From assembly GCF_036014175.1 (NCBI RefSeq), contig NZ_CP107917.1:1984001-2048000 (forward strand): a stretch of 64,000 nucleotides of DNA, in the 5' to 3' direction. The notes beneath the pieces are model-generated. The model was given only the letters and a program-made list of their open reading frames with translations, had not been told where the DNA came from and ran no database searches. The position numbers and the translations under genes were made by a program. The first letter of the stretch is position 1, and the number at the start of each line of letters is the position of its first letter. Positions 16,994 through 24,717 of this stretch are shown piece by piece. This DNA is from Streptomyces sp. NBC_00443 (lineage in GTDB: Bacteria > Actinomycetota > Actinomycetes > Streptomycetales > Streptomycetaceae).

Positions 16994-18261
16994 CGGATCA
17001 CCAGCCCCGCGCGCAGCCCGGCCAGCAGGCCTTCGACGCGGTCGCGGGCGCCGGGCCCGTCGGGGTCGCCGGCCATGACGTGGCCCAGGTACTCGTTGTT
17101 GCTGCCGGCCGCCTTGACCACCTTGCCGGACTCGGCGAGCTGGACCTCCAACACACCGGGCAGGTCGCTCAGTTGATGTCCGTCCAGCGCCTCCAGTGAG
17201 CCCGTGCGCTCCGGGACGAGGAAGCCGATGGCGGCGCTGCGCAGTCCGGTGTCCGTGCGCCTGAGGTCAGGCCTGCGGCCGAGGGCGACGTCCACGCAGG
17301 CGGCGGCGAGGTCGATGCCGGTGACGTGGCGGACGAGTTCGGTGATGCGGTTGCCGGCGGGCCGGGGGTTGACCTCGACCAGGCGTGGCCCGGCGGAGGT
17401 CAGCTTGATCTCGGTGTGCGCCACGACCCCGTCCGTCAGCCCGAGCGCCTTGAGCGCGCCGAGCGTGGTCTGCTCGGCGGCCTCGACGTCGGCGGGCGAC
17501 AGGGCGGCGGGGAACATGTGGCCGGTCTCGATGAAGGCGGGCGCTCCGCCGAGGCTCTTGTCGGTGACGCCGACCATGTGCACGGCGCCCGCGTACGACA
17601 CGGTCTCGACGCTCACCTCGGGGCCGTCGAGGAACTCTTCGAGGAGGACGGCGGCGGTGCGGCGCTGGCCGCGCGCGTTGACCGGGAAGTCGGCCAGCGC
17701 TCTTACGGCATCGCCCAGTTGGGCCTCGTCGTCGACGCGCCGGACGTACATGCCCGCGCACAGGTCGACCGGCTTGACGACCAGCGGGTAGCCGATCTCC
17801 TGCGCGGCCCGCGCGAGGTCGGCCCACTCCTCGTGCACGGCGAAGCGCGGTCCGGGCAGGCCCGCGTCGGCGAGGACCCGGCGGGTGGCGTCCTTGCGGC
17901 AGGCGTTGTCCACCGCCTCGGGGCCGGGCCCGGGAAGACCCAGACGCCCGGCGATCCGCGCCACCGTCGGCAGGTAGTAGTCGCAGGAGGTGATCACCCC
18001 GTCGAAGCCCAGCACCGAGTGCAGCCGCTCCACCTCGGGCAGCAGGGCGTCGAGGTCATTGGTGTCGGTCGTGATCACATTGCGCGCGCCGAGCAGCGGA
18101 TGCGCCGCCCCCTCGGGTGCCGAGCGCAGGTAGTGATGCAAGTCACGAGTGAGGAAGGTGAACTCGTGCCCGCCCTCGCGGATGGCGCGTGGCAGCAGTC
18201 TGCTCATCGATCCGACCCAGCTCTCGACCACCAGCAGATGAGCCACAACTCCCCTTTTCAT
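16990..18261 (-). CDS. ATP-grasp ligase, first gene of the zinc-responsive operon
   Basis: The 423-residue protein has an N-terminal Rossmann-like part, VDNACRKDATRRVL (near residue 128) at the start of the ATP-grasp region, LVVKPVDLCAGMYV (near 165), VLLEEFLDGPEVSVE (near 205) and LVEVNPRPAGNRI (metal-binding Glu/Asn, near 297). It should activate a carboxylate as acyl phosphate and join it to an amine, as in L-amino acid ligases. The ATG at 18261 has no Shine-Dalgarno sequence; an in-frame GTG at 18246 follows AAGGGGAG closely, so the start could be either. The Zur-type box lies 76 bp upstream. It probably makes the amide backbone of the product. Confidence 0.88.
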   Translation of the reverse strand: MKRGVVAHLLVVESWVGSMSRLLPRAIREGGHEFTFLTRDLHHYLRSAPEGAAHPLLGARNVITTDTNDLDALLPEVERLHSVLGFDGVITSCDYYLPTVARIAGRLGLPGPGPEAVDNACRKDATRRVLADAGLPGPRFAVHEEWADLARAAQEIGYPLVVKPVDLCAGMYVRRVDDEAQLGDAVRALADFPVNARGQRRTAAVLLEEFLDGPEVSVETVSYAGAVHMVGVTDKSLGGAPAFIETGHMFPAALSPADVEAAEQTTLGALKALGLTDGVVAHTEIKLTSAGPRLVEVNPRPAGNRITELVRHVTGIDLAAACVDVALGRRPDLRRTDTGLRSAAIGFLVPERTGSLEALDGHQLSDLPGVLEVQLAESGKVVKAAGSNNEYLGHVMAGDPDGPGARDRVEGLLAGLRAGLVIR

Positions 18262-18337
18262 GACGCGGGTTCAGACGACAGGGCAGCCCGGCGCACCCCT
18301 CGACGGGAGGGTGCCGGACTTGACTGGCACACGCTAT

Positions 18338-18352
18338 CGATAATCATTTTCA
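18338..18352. promoter_or_regulatory. Zur-type zinc operator
   Basis: The 15-mer cgataatcattttca matches the 7-1-7 palindrome tgaaaatNattttca known for streptomycete Zur at all but two positions (first and fourth). It lies in the 135-bp divergent gap, 76 bp upstream of the ATP-grasp start and 44 bp upstream of the secreted peptidase start. It is the most A/T-rich stretch nearby. On the minus strand it precedes a possible TAGCGT -10 element, a position where a repressor would block transcription. Confidence 0.78.
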
Positions 18353-18396
18353 TTTGCTAGCCCGTTCTTACCTCGCTTCGGAGAATCGGAGAGACC

Positions 18397-19902
18397 TTGA
18401 CCGCCCTGCCCCGCCCCACCGCCCTGCTGTGCGCCCTCGTGGCCGCGGCAGCCCTGCTTCCCACAGCCGCCCCCGCCCGGGCGACGGCTTCCCTCACCTT
18501 CGGTCCCTGCCCGGAGTCCGTACCGACGCCGCCCGCACCCGACCGCGTGGAATGCGGCCGCCTCACCGTCCCGCTCGACCGGAAGCACCCGTCCGGCCCG
18601 AGCATCGAGATCGCCGTCTCCCGCGTCCCCGCCTCCGGCACCCCCGCCGAGCGGCGCGGGATCCTGCTGGTGAACCCCGGCGGCCCGGGCGGCTCAGGGC
18701 TCCCCTACGCGGTGACCAAGCGCGCCAAACTCCCCGCGAACGTGCGGCGTTCGTACGACGTCATCGGCTTCGACCCGCGCGGCGTGGGCCACAGCGCGCC
18801 GGCCGGATGCGGCGCGATGGGAGGCCTGTTCGCCGCTCCCGGGGCCGATCCGGCGCCGGCGACCCCGCAGGCCGAGCGGTCGTACCTCACGTCACTGCGC
18901 CACCTGGCCGACGACTGCGCGGCGGGCGCGGGCACGCGGGTGCTGCCGTACCTGTCCACCGAGCAGACGGCGTACGACATGGACGCGGTCCGCGCCGCGC
19001 TGGGCGAGCCGCGGACGAGCTTCCTCGGTGTCTCGTACGGCACCTACCTGGGCGCGGCGTACGCGGCGCGCTTTCCGCACCGGGTGGGCCGCATGGTGCT
19101 GGACAGCGTGGTCGGGCCCTGGGACTGGTACGTGTTCGACGTGATGCAGAGCCGGGCGATGCTGCGTGCCCGCGACACGTTCTTCGGCTGGACCGCCGCG
19201 CATGCCGAACGCTTCGGGCTGGGCGGCGACGCGGGCGCCGTACGGCGTTCGTATCTGCGCGTACGCCAGGGCCTGGCCGCGCGCCCGGTCGGCGGCTTCG
19301 GCCCGGCCGAGTTCGACCGCTCCGTCTACCGCGCCCTCGGCCGCACGGAACGCTGGACGGGGCTCGCCGACGGGCTGCGCGGCTACCTGACGGACGGGAG
19401 CGTGGCCGGCCTGCGTCCCGCATCCGCCTTCGACAGCCCGGAGTCGCGCAACTACGAGGCGGCCAACCGGATCGTGAAGTGCGCGGACGGTCCGGGGCCG
19501 ACGCCCCGGGAGGTCGTGGCGGACGTACGGCGCATACGACGTGCCGACCCGCAGCCGGTCCTGACCGGCATGGAGGCGTCGACCTGCGCGTACTGGCACC
19601 ACCGCCCCGAGCGGCGTACCCGACTGGGCGGTCCGGCCGCCCCTCCCGTCCTGCTGGTCGCCTCGGCGCACGACCCGGTGACCCCCATCGAAGGCGCCCG
19701 GCAACTGCGCGAACTGCTGCCCGGATCCCGTCTGGTGACTCTCGACGACGACTACTCGCACGGGGTGTTCGCCAGCCGGGGCAATGCCTGCGTGGACGGG
19801 GCGGTGGCCGGCTATCTCGTCGACGGGGAGGTGCCTGCGGCGGACGTGCGCTGCGCCGGGCCGGGACTGCCGGTCCCGGCAGCGGCTGCTCCGTCCACAT
19901 GA
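18397..19902 (+). CDS. Secreted SlpD/TAP-type alpha/beta-hydrolase (tripeptidyl aminopeptidase-like)
   Basis: The 501-residue protein has a Sec signal peptide (LCALVAAAALLPTAAPARA), then the hydrolase fold: LLVNPGGPGGSG (oxyanion region, near residue 91), GVSYGTYLG (nucleophile Ser, near 211), a lid domain, SAHDPVTP (Asp, near 426) and DDYSHGVF (His, near 452). The C-terminal TAP-like domain is typical of streptomycete tripeptidyl aminopeptidases. It starts with TTG at 18397 after CGGAGAG. The Zur-type box in the divergent promoter may also control it. A paralogue is at 52229-53896. Confidence 0.9.
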   Translation: MTALPRPTALLCALVAAAALLPTAAPARATASLTFGPCPESVPTPPAPDRVECGRLTVPLDRKHPSGPSIEIAVSRVPASGTPAERRGILLVNPGGPGGSGLPYAVTKRAKLPANVRRSYDVIGFDPRGVGHSAPAGCGAMGGLFAAPGADPAPATPQAERSYLTSLRHLADDCAAGAGTRVLPYLSTEQTAYDMDAVRAALGEPRTSFLGVSYGTYLGAAYAARFPHRVGRMVLDSVVGPWDWYVFDVMQSRAMLRARDTFFGWTAAHAERFGLGGDAGAVRRSYLRVRQGLAARPVGGFGPAEFDRSVYRALGRTERWTGLADGLRGYLTDGSVAGLRPASAFDSPESRNYEAANRIVKCADGPGPTPREVVADVRRIRRADPQPVLTGMEASTCAYWHHRPERRTRLGGPAAPPVLLVASAHDPVTPIEGARQLRELLPGSRLVTLDDDYSHGVFASRGNACVDGAVAGYLVDGEVPAADVRCAGPGLPVPAAAAPST

Positions 19903-20125
19903 TCTTCCCGTTGGGCGTGTGCCTCGTCCCCCAGCCCTCGGTGAGCTGGGCGACGAGGTGCAGGCCGCGGCCACCCTCGTCCGCGCTCGGGGCGCGGCGC
20001 AGGCGCGGTGAAGTGCCGCTGCCGTCGTAGACCTCGCAGACCGGGGCGTGGACGTCGAGGCCCCGGGCGGCGAGCCGTTCGGTGACCACGACCCGCGCGT
20101 GGGAGAGGCGGCTCGGACAGGCCGA
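19880..20125 (-). pseudogene. Remnant of an RsbW/SpoIIAB-like ATP-binding protein
   Basis: Minus-strand translation gives a run close to the end of streptomycete anti-sigma-type HATPase proteins: HARVVVTERL, then VCEVYDGSGTSPRLRRA, DEGGRGLHLVAQLTEGW, and WTEQPLP. The N-box region that should follow VVVTE (ELVTNAVRHA in relatives) is missing and replaced by a shorter stretch. No proper N-terminus or stop codon is in place, because the frame runs on through the antisense of the peptidase gene. I read this as a decayed gene with an internal deletion. Confidence 0.6.
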
Positions 20126-20154
20126 CGTGGATGTCGCGCGGGATACTTGGCCGC

Positions 20155-21207
20155 ATGCGGTACCCGCGGTGCGTGGCCCGGCTCGCAGTCGGGCCGGTGC
20201 TGGTGCTCGTGACCGCCGTCGGCTGTAGTGCCAATGGCGGTGACGGTGACGTGCCGGCGCGTACGGATCCCCCGGCGTCGAGCAGGGCGGACGGCGGCAG
20301 CCCGAGCGCCGCCACGCTCACCCCCTCCCCCACACCCGTCGACCCCGTCTCCCTCCCGGCCCTGATCCAGCGCGAGCACCGCGGCTCCGACCTCCGCCTC
20401 GGTGCCGTACGCGTCCGCACCGACGCCTACACGCAGTACGCCGTCACCTACCGGTCCAACGGCCTGAAGATCTCCGGCATCATGAACGTCCCCACCGGCA
20501 AGGGCCCCTTCCCGGCGCTGGTCCTGGCGCACGGCTACATCGACCCCGACGTGTACACCACCGGCCAGGGCATGCCCCGGGAGCAGGACCTCCTCGCCCG
20601 CAGCGGCTACGTCGTCCTGCACACCGACTACCGCAACCACGCGGGCTCCGACGACGACCCCGACAACGACGTGAACCTCCGTCTCGGCTACACCGAGGAC
20701 GTCATCGCCGCCGTCCACGCGCTGCGCTCCGCCGACCGGCCGGACGTCGACGACGACCGGATCGGCCTGATGGGGCGGTCGATGGGCGGTGGGGTGGTGT
20801 ACAACACGCTGGTGGTGGCGCCCGGTCTCGTCGACGCCGCCGTCGTGTTCGCGCCGGTCAGCTCGCGCCCCGAGCAGAACATCGACCACTTCCAGCGCCC
20901 CGAGGGCGACCCGCTCGTCGCCGAGATCGAGGCCGCGCACGGCACCCCCGAGGAGAACCCCGAGTTCTGGCGGCAGGTCTCGCCGGTCACCTACGTCGAC
21001 CGGGTCACCGAGCCGCTGCTGATCCACCACGGCACCGCCGACGACACCTGCCCCCTGGCCTGGACGAGGACGACCGTCGCGGCGTTCGAGGCGGCGGGCA
21101 AGGACGTGGAACTGCGGACGTACCGGGGCGAGGGGCACACGTTCGGGCCACGGTGGCCGGACTCCATGGCGGCGACGACGGCCTTCTTCGAGCGCCACCT
21201 GGGCTGA
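20155..21207 (+). CDS. Alpha/beta-hydrolase (dienelactone-hydrolase/peptidase-like) lipoprotein
   Basis: The 350-residue protein begins with a lipoprotein signal (LVLVTAVGCSANG) when started at the ATG at 20155; the earlier in-frame GTG at 20131 would spoil it. After a Pro/Thr linker the hydrolase domain shows LVLAHGYIDPDVY, GRSMGGGVVYN (nucleophile Ser), HHGTADDTCP (Asp) and GEGHTFGPRW (His), so the triad is complete. It resembles prolyl-oligopeptidase-like secreted hydrolases anchored to the membrane. The substrate cannot be read from sequence. Confidence 0.85.
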   Translation: MRYPRCVARLAVGPVLVLVTAVGCSANGGDGDVPARTDPPASSRADGGSPSAATLTPSPTPVDPVSLPALIQREHRGSDLRLGAVRVRTDAYTQYAVTYRSNGLKISGIMNVPTGKGPFPALVLAHGYIDPDVYTTGQGMPREQDLLARSGYVVLHTDYRNHAGSDDDPDNDVNLRLGYTEDVIAAVHALRSADRPDVDDDRIGLMGRSMGGGVVYNTLVVAPGLVDAAVVFAPVSSRPEQNIDHFQRPEGDPLVAEIEAAHGTPEENPEFWRQVSPVTYVDRVTEPLLIHHGTADDTCPLAWTRTTVAAFEAAGKDVELRTYRGEGHTFGPRWPDSMAATTAFFERHLG

Positions 21208-21218
21208 GTCCTGCTCAA

Positions 21219-21239
21219 GCCCCGCTCGGATTGCGGGGC
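21219..21239 (+). terminator. Hairpin after the hydrolase gene
   Basis: The 7-bp stem gccccgc (21219-21225) and gcggggc (21233-21239) with a 7-nt loop begins 11 bp after the stop codon, between two plus-strand genes. Confidence 0.6.
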
Positions 21240-21349
21240 ATGTGACGCACCACGCACAGCGAACCGTAAGTTTTTTCGCGCGGCGGTGATTGTTTCGCGC
21301 GTCCCGTCCGTACCTCCTGGCGTAGCAGCCGTTCATCTCTGGAGGCACG

Positions 21350-22099
21350 ATGCCCTTCTCGCGCCGCATGGTTGGAACCGTCTTCGTGGGAGGCGCCCTC
21401 GTCCTGACCCTCTCCGCCCTTGCCTACCCGGCCATGCTGGGCGTGGAGACCACCTCCGCCAACCAGGACCGAGTCATCGCCAACACGCAGTACGGCCCGC
21501 TGACCGAGGCCGACCGGGACTTTGTGGTCAAGGTCCGCGCAGCCGGTCTGTGGGAGCACCCGCTGGGCATGATGGCGATGCAGCGGGGCACGACCCCGGA
21601 GATGAAGGAGGCCGGCGAGCACCTGGTCGTCGGACACGCCCGGCTCGACCTCGCCTGCCGCAAGCTCGCGTCCGAGTTGAACATCACGCTGCCCAACCAG
21701 GCCAGCCCGCAGCAGCAGCAGTTCGTGGCGACGGTGGATTCCAAGACGGGCAAGGAGTTCGACGCCACGGGCGTCGCGATCATGCGGGTGACGCACGGGC
21801 AGATCTTCCCGGCGATCGCGAAGATCCGGGGCACCACGCAGAACAGCCTGGTCCGTCAGCTGGCCGACCTGGCGAACGACACCGTGCTCGACCACATGAC
21901 CATCCTGGAGAAGACGGGGATGGTCAACTTCGACGCCAACAACTTCCAGCAGACCTCGCCGCCGAAGCTCCCGAAGGAACAGATGACGCCGCCCGCGCCC
22001 CAGCCGGGCTCGCCGGTCCTCACGCTGGCGATCCCGAAGGGCCTGGAGGACCTGAACACCGCGTCCCCGTCGGCGCTGCCGAGCGCGGACGTCAAGTAA
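21350..22099 (+). CDS. DUF4142 secreted/membrane-anchored protein
   Basis: The 249-residue protein has an N-terminal membrane segment (VFVGGALVLTLSALAYPAML) and a DUF4142 helical domain (TEADRDFVVKVRAAGLWEHP, GTTPEMKEAGEHLVVGHARL, NSLVRQLADLANDTVLDHMT), then a Pro-rich tail. DUF4142 is a ferritin-like four-helix bundle seen in many secreted bacterial proteins, with no proven activity. The ATG at 21350 follows GGAGG. A paralogue of the same layout is at 50406-51191; the two share QQQ near the middle and the ADLxNDTxLDH block. Confidence 0.85.
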   Translation: MPFSRRMVGTVFVGGALVLTLSALAYPAMLGVETTSANQDRVIANTQYGPLTEADRDFVVKVRAAGLWEHPLGMMAMQRGTTPEMKEAGEHLVVGHARLDLACRKLASELNITLPNQASPQQQQFVATVDSKTGKEFDATGVAIMRVTHGQIFPAIAKIRGTTQNSLVRQLADLANDTVLDHMTILEKTGMVNFDANNFQQTSPPKLPKEQMTPPAPQPGSPVLTLAIPKGLEDLNTASPSALPSADVK

Positions 22100-22188
22100 C
22101 AGCGCAGTTGGCCGCGCCCCGGACATCCTCCGGGGCGCTGTCATGCGCGCCGGGGTGCCGACTCAGCCCGTCTCTTCCGCCCGTCTGT

Positions 22189-22770
22189 TCAGCCCGTCTT
22201 GCGCCCCCACGGTGTGTCCAGCCGCTCCCACTCCGCGCCCCACTCGTCCAGGCGGTGCCGCTCCAGCCCCAGCCGTACCACCCAGGCCGAGCCCAGCACG
22301 ATGCCTGCGGTGGCGCCTCCGGCCAGGAGGCCTCCGGCGACCGAGTGCAGCTGCATCTCGCTCGCGGAGAGCGGCTCGTTGGCGATGACGCCGTTGCGGT
22401 CCGTCCATACCTGGACCTTGCTGCCCGCATGTGTCTTGGGCGGTACCCGCGCCTCGTCCGTGTGCGTCGTGCCGTCCGGGTCGGTCCAGCGGACGGTGGT
22501 CCACACAAGATGGTCGGTGGTGACCCGCGAGGCCCCCGGATCCTCCGCGTCCATGACGAGAACAGCCGTCACCCTGCGGCTCTCGGCCCGTTGCTGCTCC
22601 GCGGAGGCCACGACCGCGTCCGCCGCAGCGATACCCGCGAACACGGCAGCGCCCAGCGCGAACAGCCACCCGCACAGCACGACCCAGGCTTCGATGACGT
22701 CGCTGCGCCGCCTCAGCGGGCTGCGCCGCCACCGCCACAGCCGCACCCTCGGACATCCAGACGCAGCCAT
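22189..22770 (-). CDS. Rv1733c-family membrane protein
   Basis: The 193-residue protein has a basic N-terminus, a first helix (VVLCGWLFALGAAVFAGIAAA), an external domain with VWTTVRWTDPDGTTHTDEARV and VQVWTDRNGVIANEP, and a second helix (AGGLLAGGATAGIVLGSAWVV). This two-helix, one-domain layout is that of the actinobacterial Rv1733c family, whose function is unknown. The ATG at 22770 is chosen; nothing nearby hints at a role. Confidence 0.82.
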   Translation of the reverse strand: MAASGCPRVRLWRWRRSPLRRRSDVIEAWVVLCGWLFALGAAVFAGIAAADAVVASAEQQRAESRRVTAVLVMDAEDPGASRVTTDHLVWTTVRWTDPDGTTHTDEARVPPKTHAGSKVQVWTDRNGVIANEPLSASEMQLHSVAGGLLAGGATAGIVLGSAWVVRLGLERHRLDEWGAEWERLDTPWGRKTG

Positions 22771-22872
22771 GCCGACACCCCCTTGAGCACCGACAACACT
22801 CCTCCAGTGTGCGCCCGGGTGCCGTCGGGCGCGCGCGCTCAGCCACCAGGTGAAGGCACCACCCAGAAGTGA

Positions 22873-23637
22873 TCAGCTCGCGGTGCGCCGGATCCGTCCG
22901 GCGTACCGCTTCTCCAGCTCCAGGTTGCCCTCGAACCCTCCCGGCACATTGGCCGAGACGTACACCGGCGGGCGCTCCCCGGCGGCGATGAGCAGGGCGG
23001 AGGCCTCCGCCACGGCCATCTGTACGAGCATCACGCCGGTGAGCGTGGACAGGGCGCACACCGCGCCGCCGCCCGGCAGTTCCAGCAGTGCGTCGCCGCG
23101 CGGGGCCGCGTTGTCGAGGACCACGTCCGCGAGGTCGGCGAGCTTCTTGCCGCTCGCGTGGCCCGCCGGGACGGCCCGGGTGTGGGCGAGGGAGGTGATG
23201 GCCAGGATCCGGTGGCCCTGTTCCCTGGCGTGCAGGGCCATCTCCACGATGACGTTGTTGACGCCGGAGTTGGAGATGATGACGAAGAGATCCTGGGCGC
23301 GCGGAGCGGCGAGGTCGTAGATCCGGGCGGCCACTCCCGGCTCGCGCTCCAGGAGCGGGTCGTCGAGGATGCCGGGCGCGGCCCCGCCGTAAAGGACGAG
23401 GTCGGCGATGCTGAGCCGGTTGGTGGGCACCAGTCCGCCCGCCCGGCCGGCGACTTCGAGGACCATCGCCTGGGAGTGACCGGTGCCGAAGGCCTGGATG
23501 ACGCCGTCCGCTCGTACGCAGTCGGCGATGAGCCCGGCGGCGCGGGCCACGTCGTCGCGGGCGGACTCGGTCAGGCGGTCGAGGACGGTCATGCTCTCGC
23601 GCACGAAGCGCCGGGCGCTCACGGACTCGTCGGACAC
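22873..23637 (-). CDS. SIS-domain sugar-phosphate isomerase-like protein
   Basis: The 254-residue cytosolic protein has one SIS domain with GVIQAFGTGHSQAMVLEV (phosphosugar-binding loop, near residue 45), LFVIISNSGVNNVIVEMAL (near 119) and a C-terminal DALLELPGG...STLTGVMLVQM segment. It lies divergently, 127 bp from an RpiR regulator that carries its own SIS domain, and near GlcNAc/MurNAc-type genes, so an amino-sugar phosphate substrate is likely. The GTG at 23637 is the start; no other good candidate lies upstream. Confidence 0.85.
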   Translation of the reverse strand: MSDESVSARRFVRESMTVLDRLTESARDDVARAAGLIADCVRADGVIQAFGTGHSQAMVLEVAGRAGGLVPTNRLSIADLVLYGGAAPGILDDPLLEREPGVAARIYDLAAPRAQDLFVIISNSGVNNVIVEMALHAREQGHRILAITSLAHTRAVPAGHASGKKLADLADVVLDNAAPRGDALLELPGGGAVCALSTLTGVMLVQMAVAEASALLIAAGERPPVYVSANVPGGFEGNLELEKRYAGRIRRTAS

Positions 23638-23764
23638 GCGTCACTCCCCACTCATGGCAGCGTTGGATTGAACCACCCTGCATGACTGCTCCGATGAATC
23701 AATAAACCATCCTCGGTCCTGGTATTCAACCTGTGCGGAAATCGGTGGCTGATACCTTCCCCTC
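23638..23764. promoter_or_regulatory. Divergent promoter region of the SIS/RpiR pair
   Basis: This A/T-richer 127-bp gap holds two related motifs, ggattgaacc (23665-23674) and ggtattcaacc (23721-23731), in opposite orientation. A TACCTT -10-like hexamer at 23753-23758 lies 6 bases before the RpiR ATG, suggesting a leaderless regulator mRNA. The motif gattcaac recurs at 27474-27481 upstream of the GH3 gene. Confidence 0.45.
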
Positions 23765-24649
23765 ATGCCTCCGACGGACGTCACCACGCTGATCCGCACC
23801 GAGCTGCCCCGGCTGGCCGGTTCCCTGCGGAAGGTCGGCGAGCTGATCCTGGAGGATCCGGCCGCCGTGACCCACTGCTCGGCCGCCGAGCTGGGCCGCC
23901 GCACCGGCACCTCGCAGGCGACGGTGACCCGGTTCTGCCGGGCCATCGGGCTCGACTCCTACCAGCATCTGCTGATCGAGCTGGCCCAGGAGCGCGGCCG
24001 CGGCGAGGTCTCCGACTGGGGCAGCGCCGAGATCGGCCCCGGCATCTCGCCCGACGACAGCCTGGAGCGGGTGGTCCAGGTCGTCGGCAGCGCGGACCTG
24101 CGCGCCATCCAGCAGACGATCGAACGGATCGACCTCGACGCGCTGGAGCGGGCGGCCCAGGCCCTGGCCCGTGCCCGCCGTATCGACGTGTACGGCGTGG
24201 GCGGGAGCGGCGCGGTGGCCCAGGAGACGGAGACCCGGCTGTTCCGCATCGGCTGCCAGGTCCGCGGCTGGACCGAGGTGCACGGGGCAGCCACCTCAGC
24301 GGCTCTGCTCACCCCGGCCGACGTGGCCATCGGCATCTCTCACTCTGGTGCCACGCGCGAGACCCTCGAACCGTTCGAGATGGCCAAGGAGCGCGGCGCC
24401 ACCACCGTCGCCATCACCACCGACCCGCGCTCACCGCTGGCCAAGGCCGCCGACATCCGGCTCATCTCAGCCACCTCGGAGACCAGCTTCCGCACCGGCA
24501 GCATCGGCGGCAGGCACTCCGTCCTGATGCTCGTCGACTGCCTCTACGTCCGGGTCGGCCAGGTCTCCTACCAGCGCGCCAGCGCCTCGCTCGCCCTGAC
24601 GGACCACATCACCCCGCAGCACGCGGTGAAGAGTCGCCGGGCGCGCTGA
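23765..24649 (+). CDS. MurR/RpiR-family transcriptional regulator
   Basis: The 294-residue protein has the RpiR N-terminal helix-turn-helix (AAELGRRTGTSQATVTRFCR, near residue 40) and a C-terminal SIS domain (IDVYGVGGSGAVAQET near 140; IGISHSGATRETLE near 190; SSETSF-like SATSETSFRTG near 238) that senses a phosphosugar. Members repress or activate sugar-catabolic genes in response to sugar phosphates, for example MurNAc-6-phosphate for MurR. Its likely targets are the divergent SIS gene and the kinase/GH3 genes nearby. Confidence 0.9.
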   Translation: MPPTDVTTLIRTELPRLAGSLRKVGELILEDPAAVTHCSAAELGRRTGTSQATVTRFCRAIGLDSYQHLLIELAQERGRGEVSDWGSAEIGPGISPDDSLERVVQVVGSADLRAIQQTIERIDLDALERAAQALARARRIDVYGVGGSGAVAQETETRLFRIGCQVRGWTEVHGAATSAALLTPADVAIGISHSGATRETLEPFEMAKERGATTVAITTDPRSPLAKAADIRLISATSETSFRTGSIGGRHSVLMLVDCLYVRVGQVSYQRASASLALTDHITPQHAVKSRRAR

Positions 24650-24717
24650 ACCTGCCGGGACGGGGCTCCCCACGAGCACTCATGGGTCGGCGCGGTGCGG
24701 CTGCGCGCTGATGCCGC

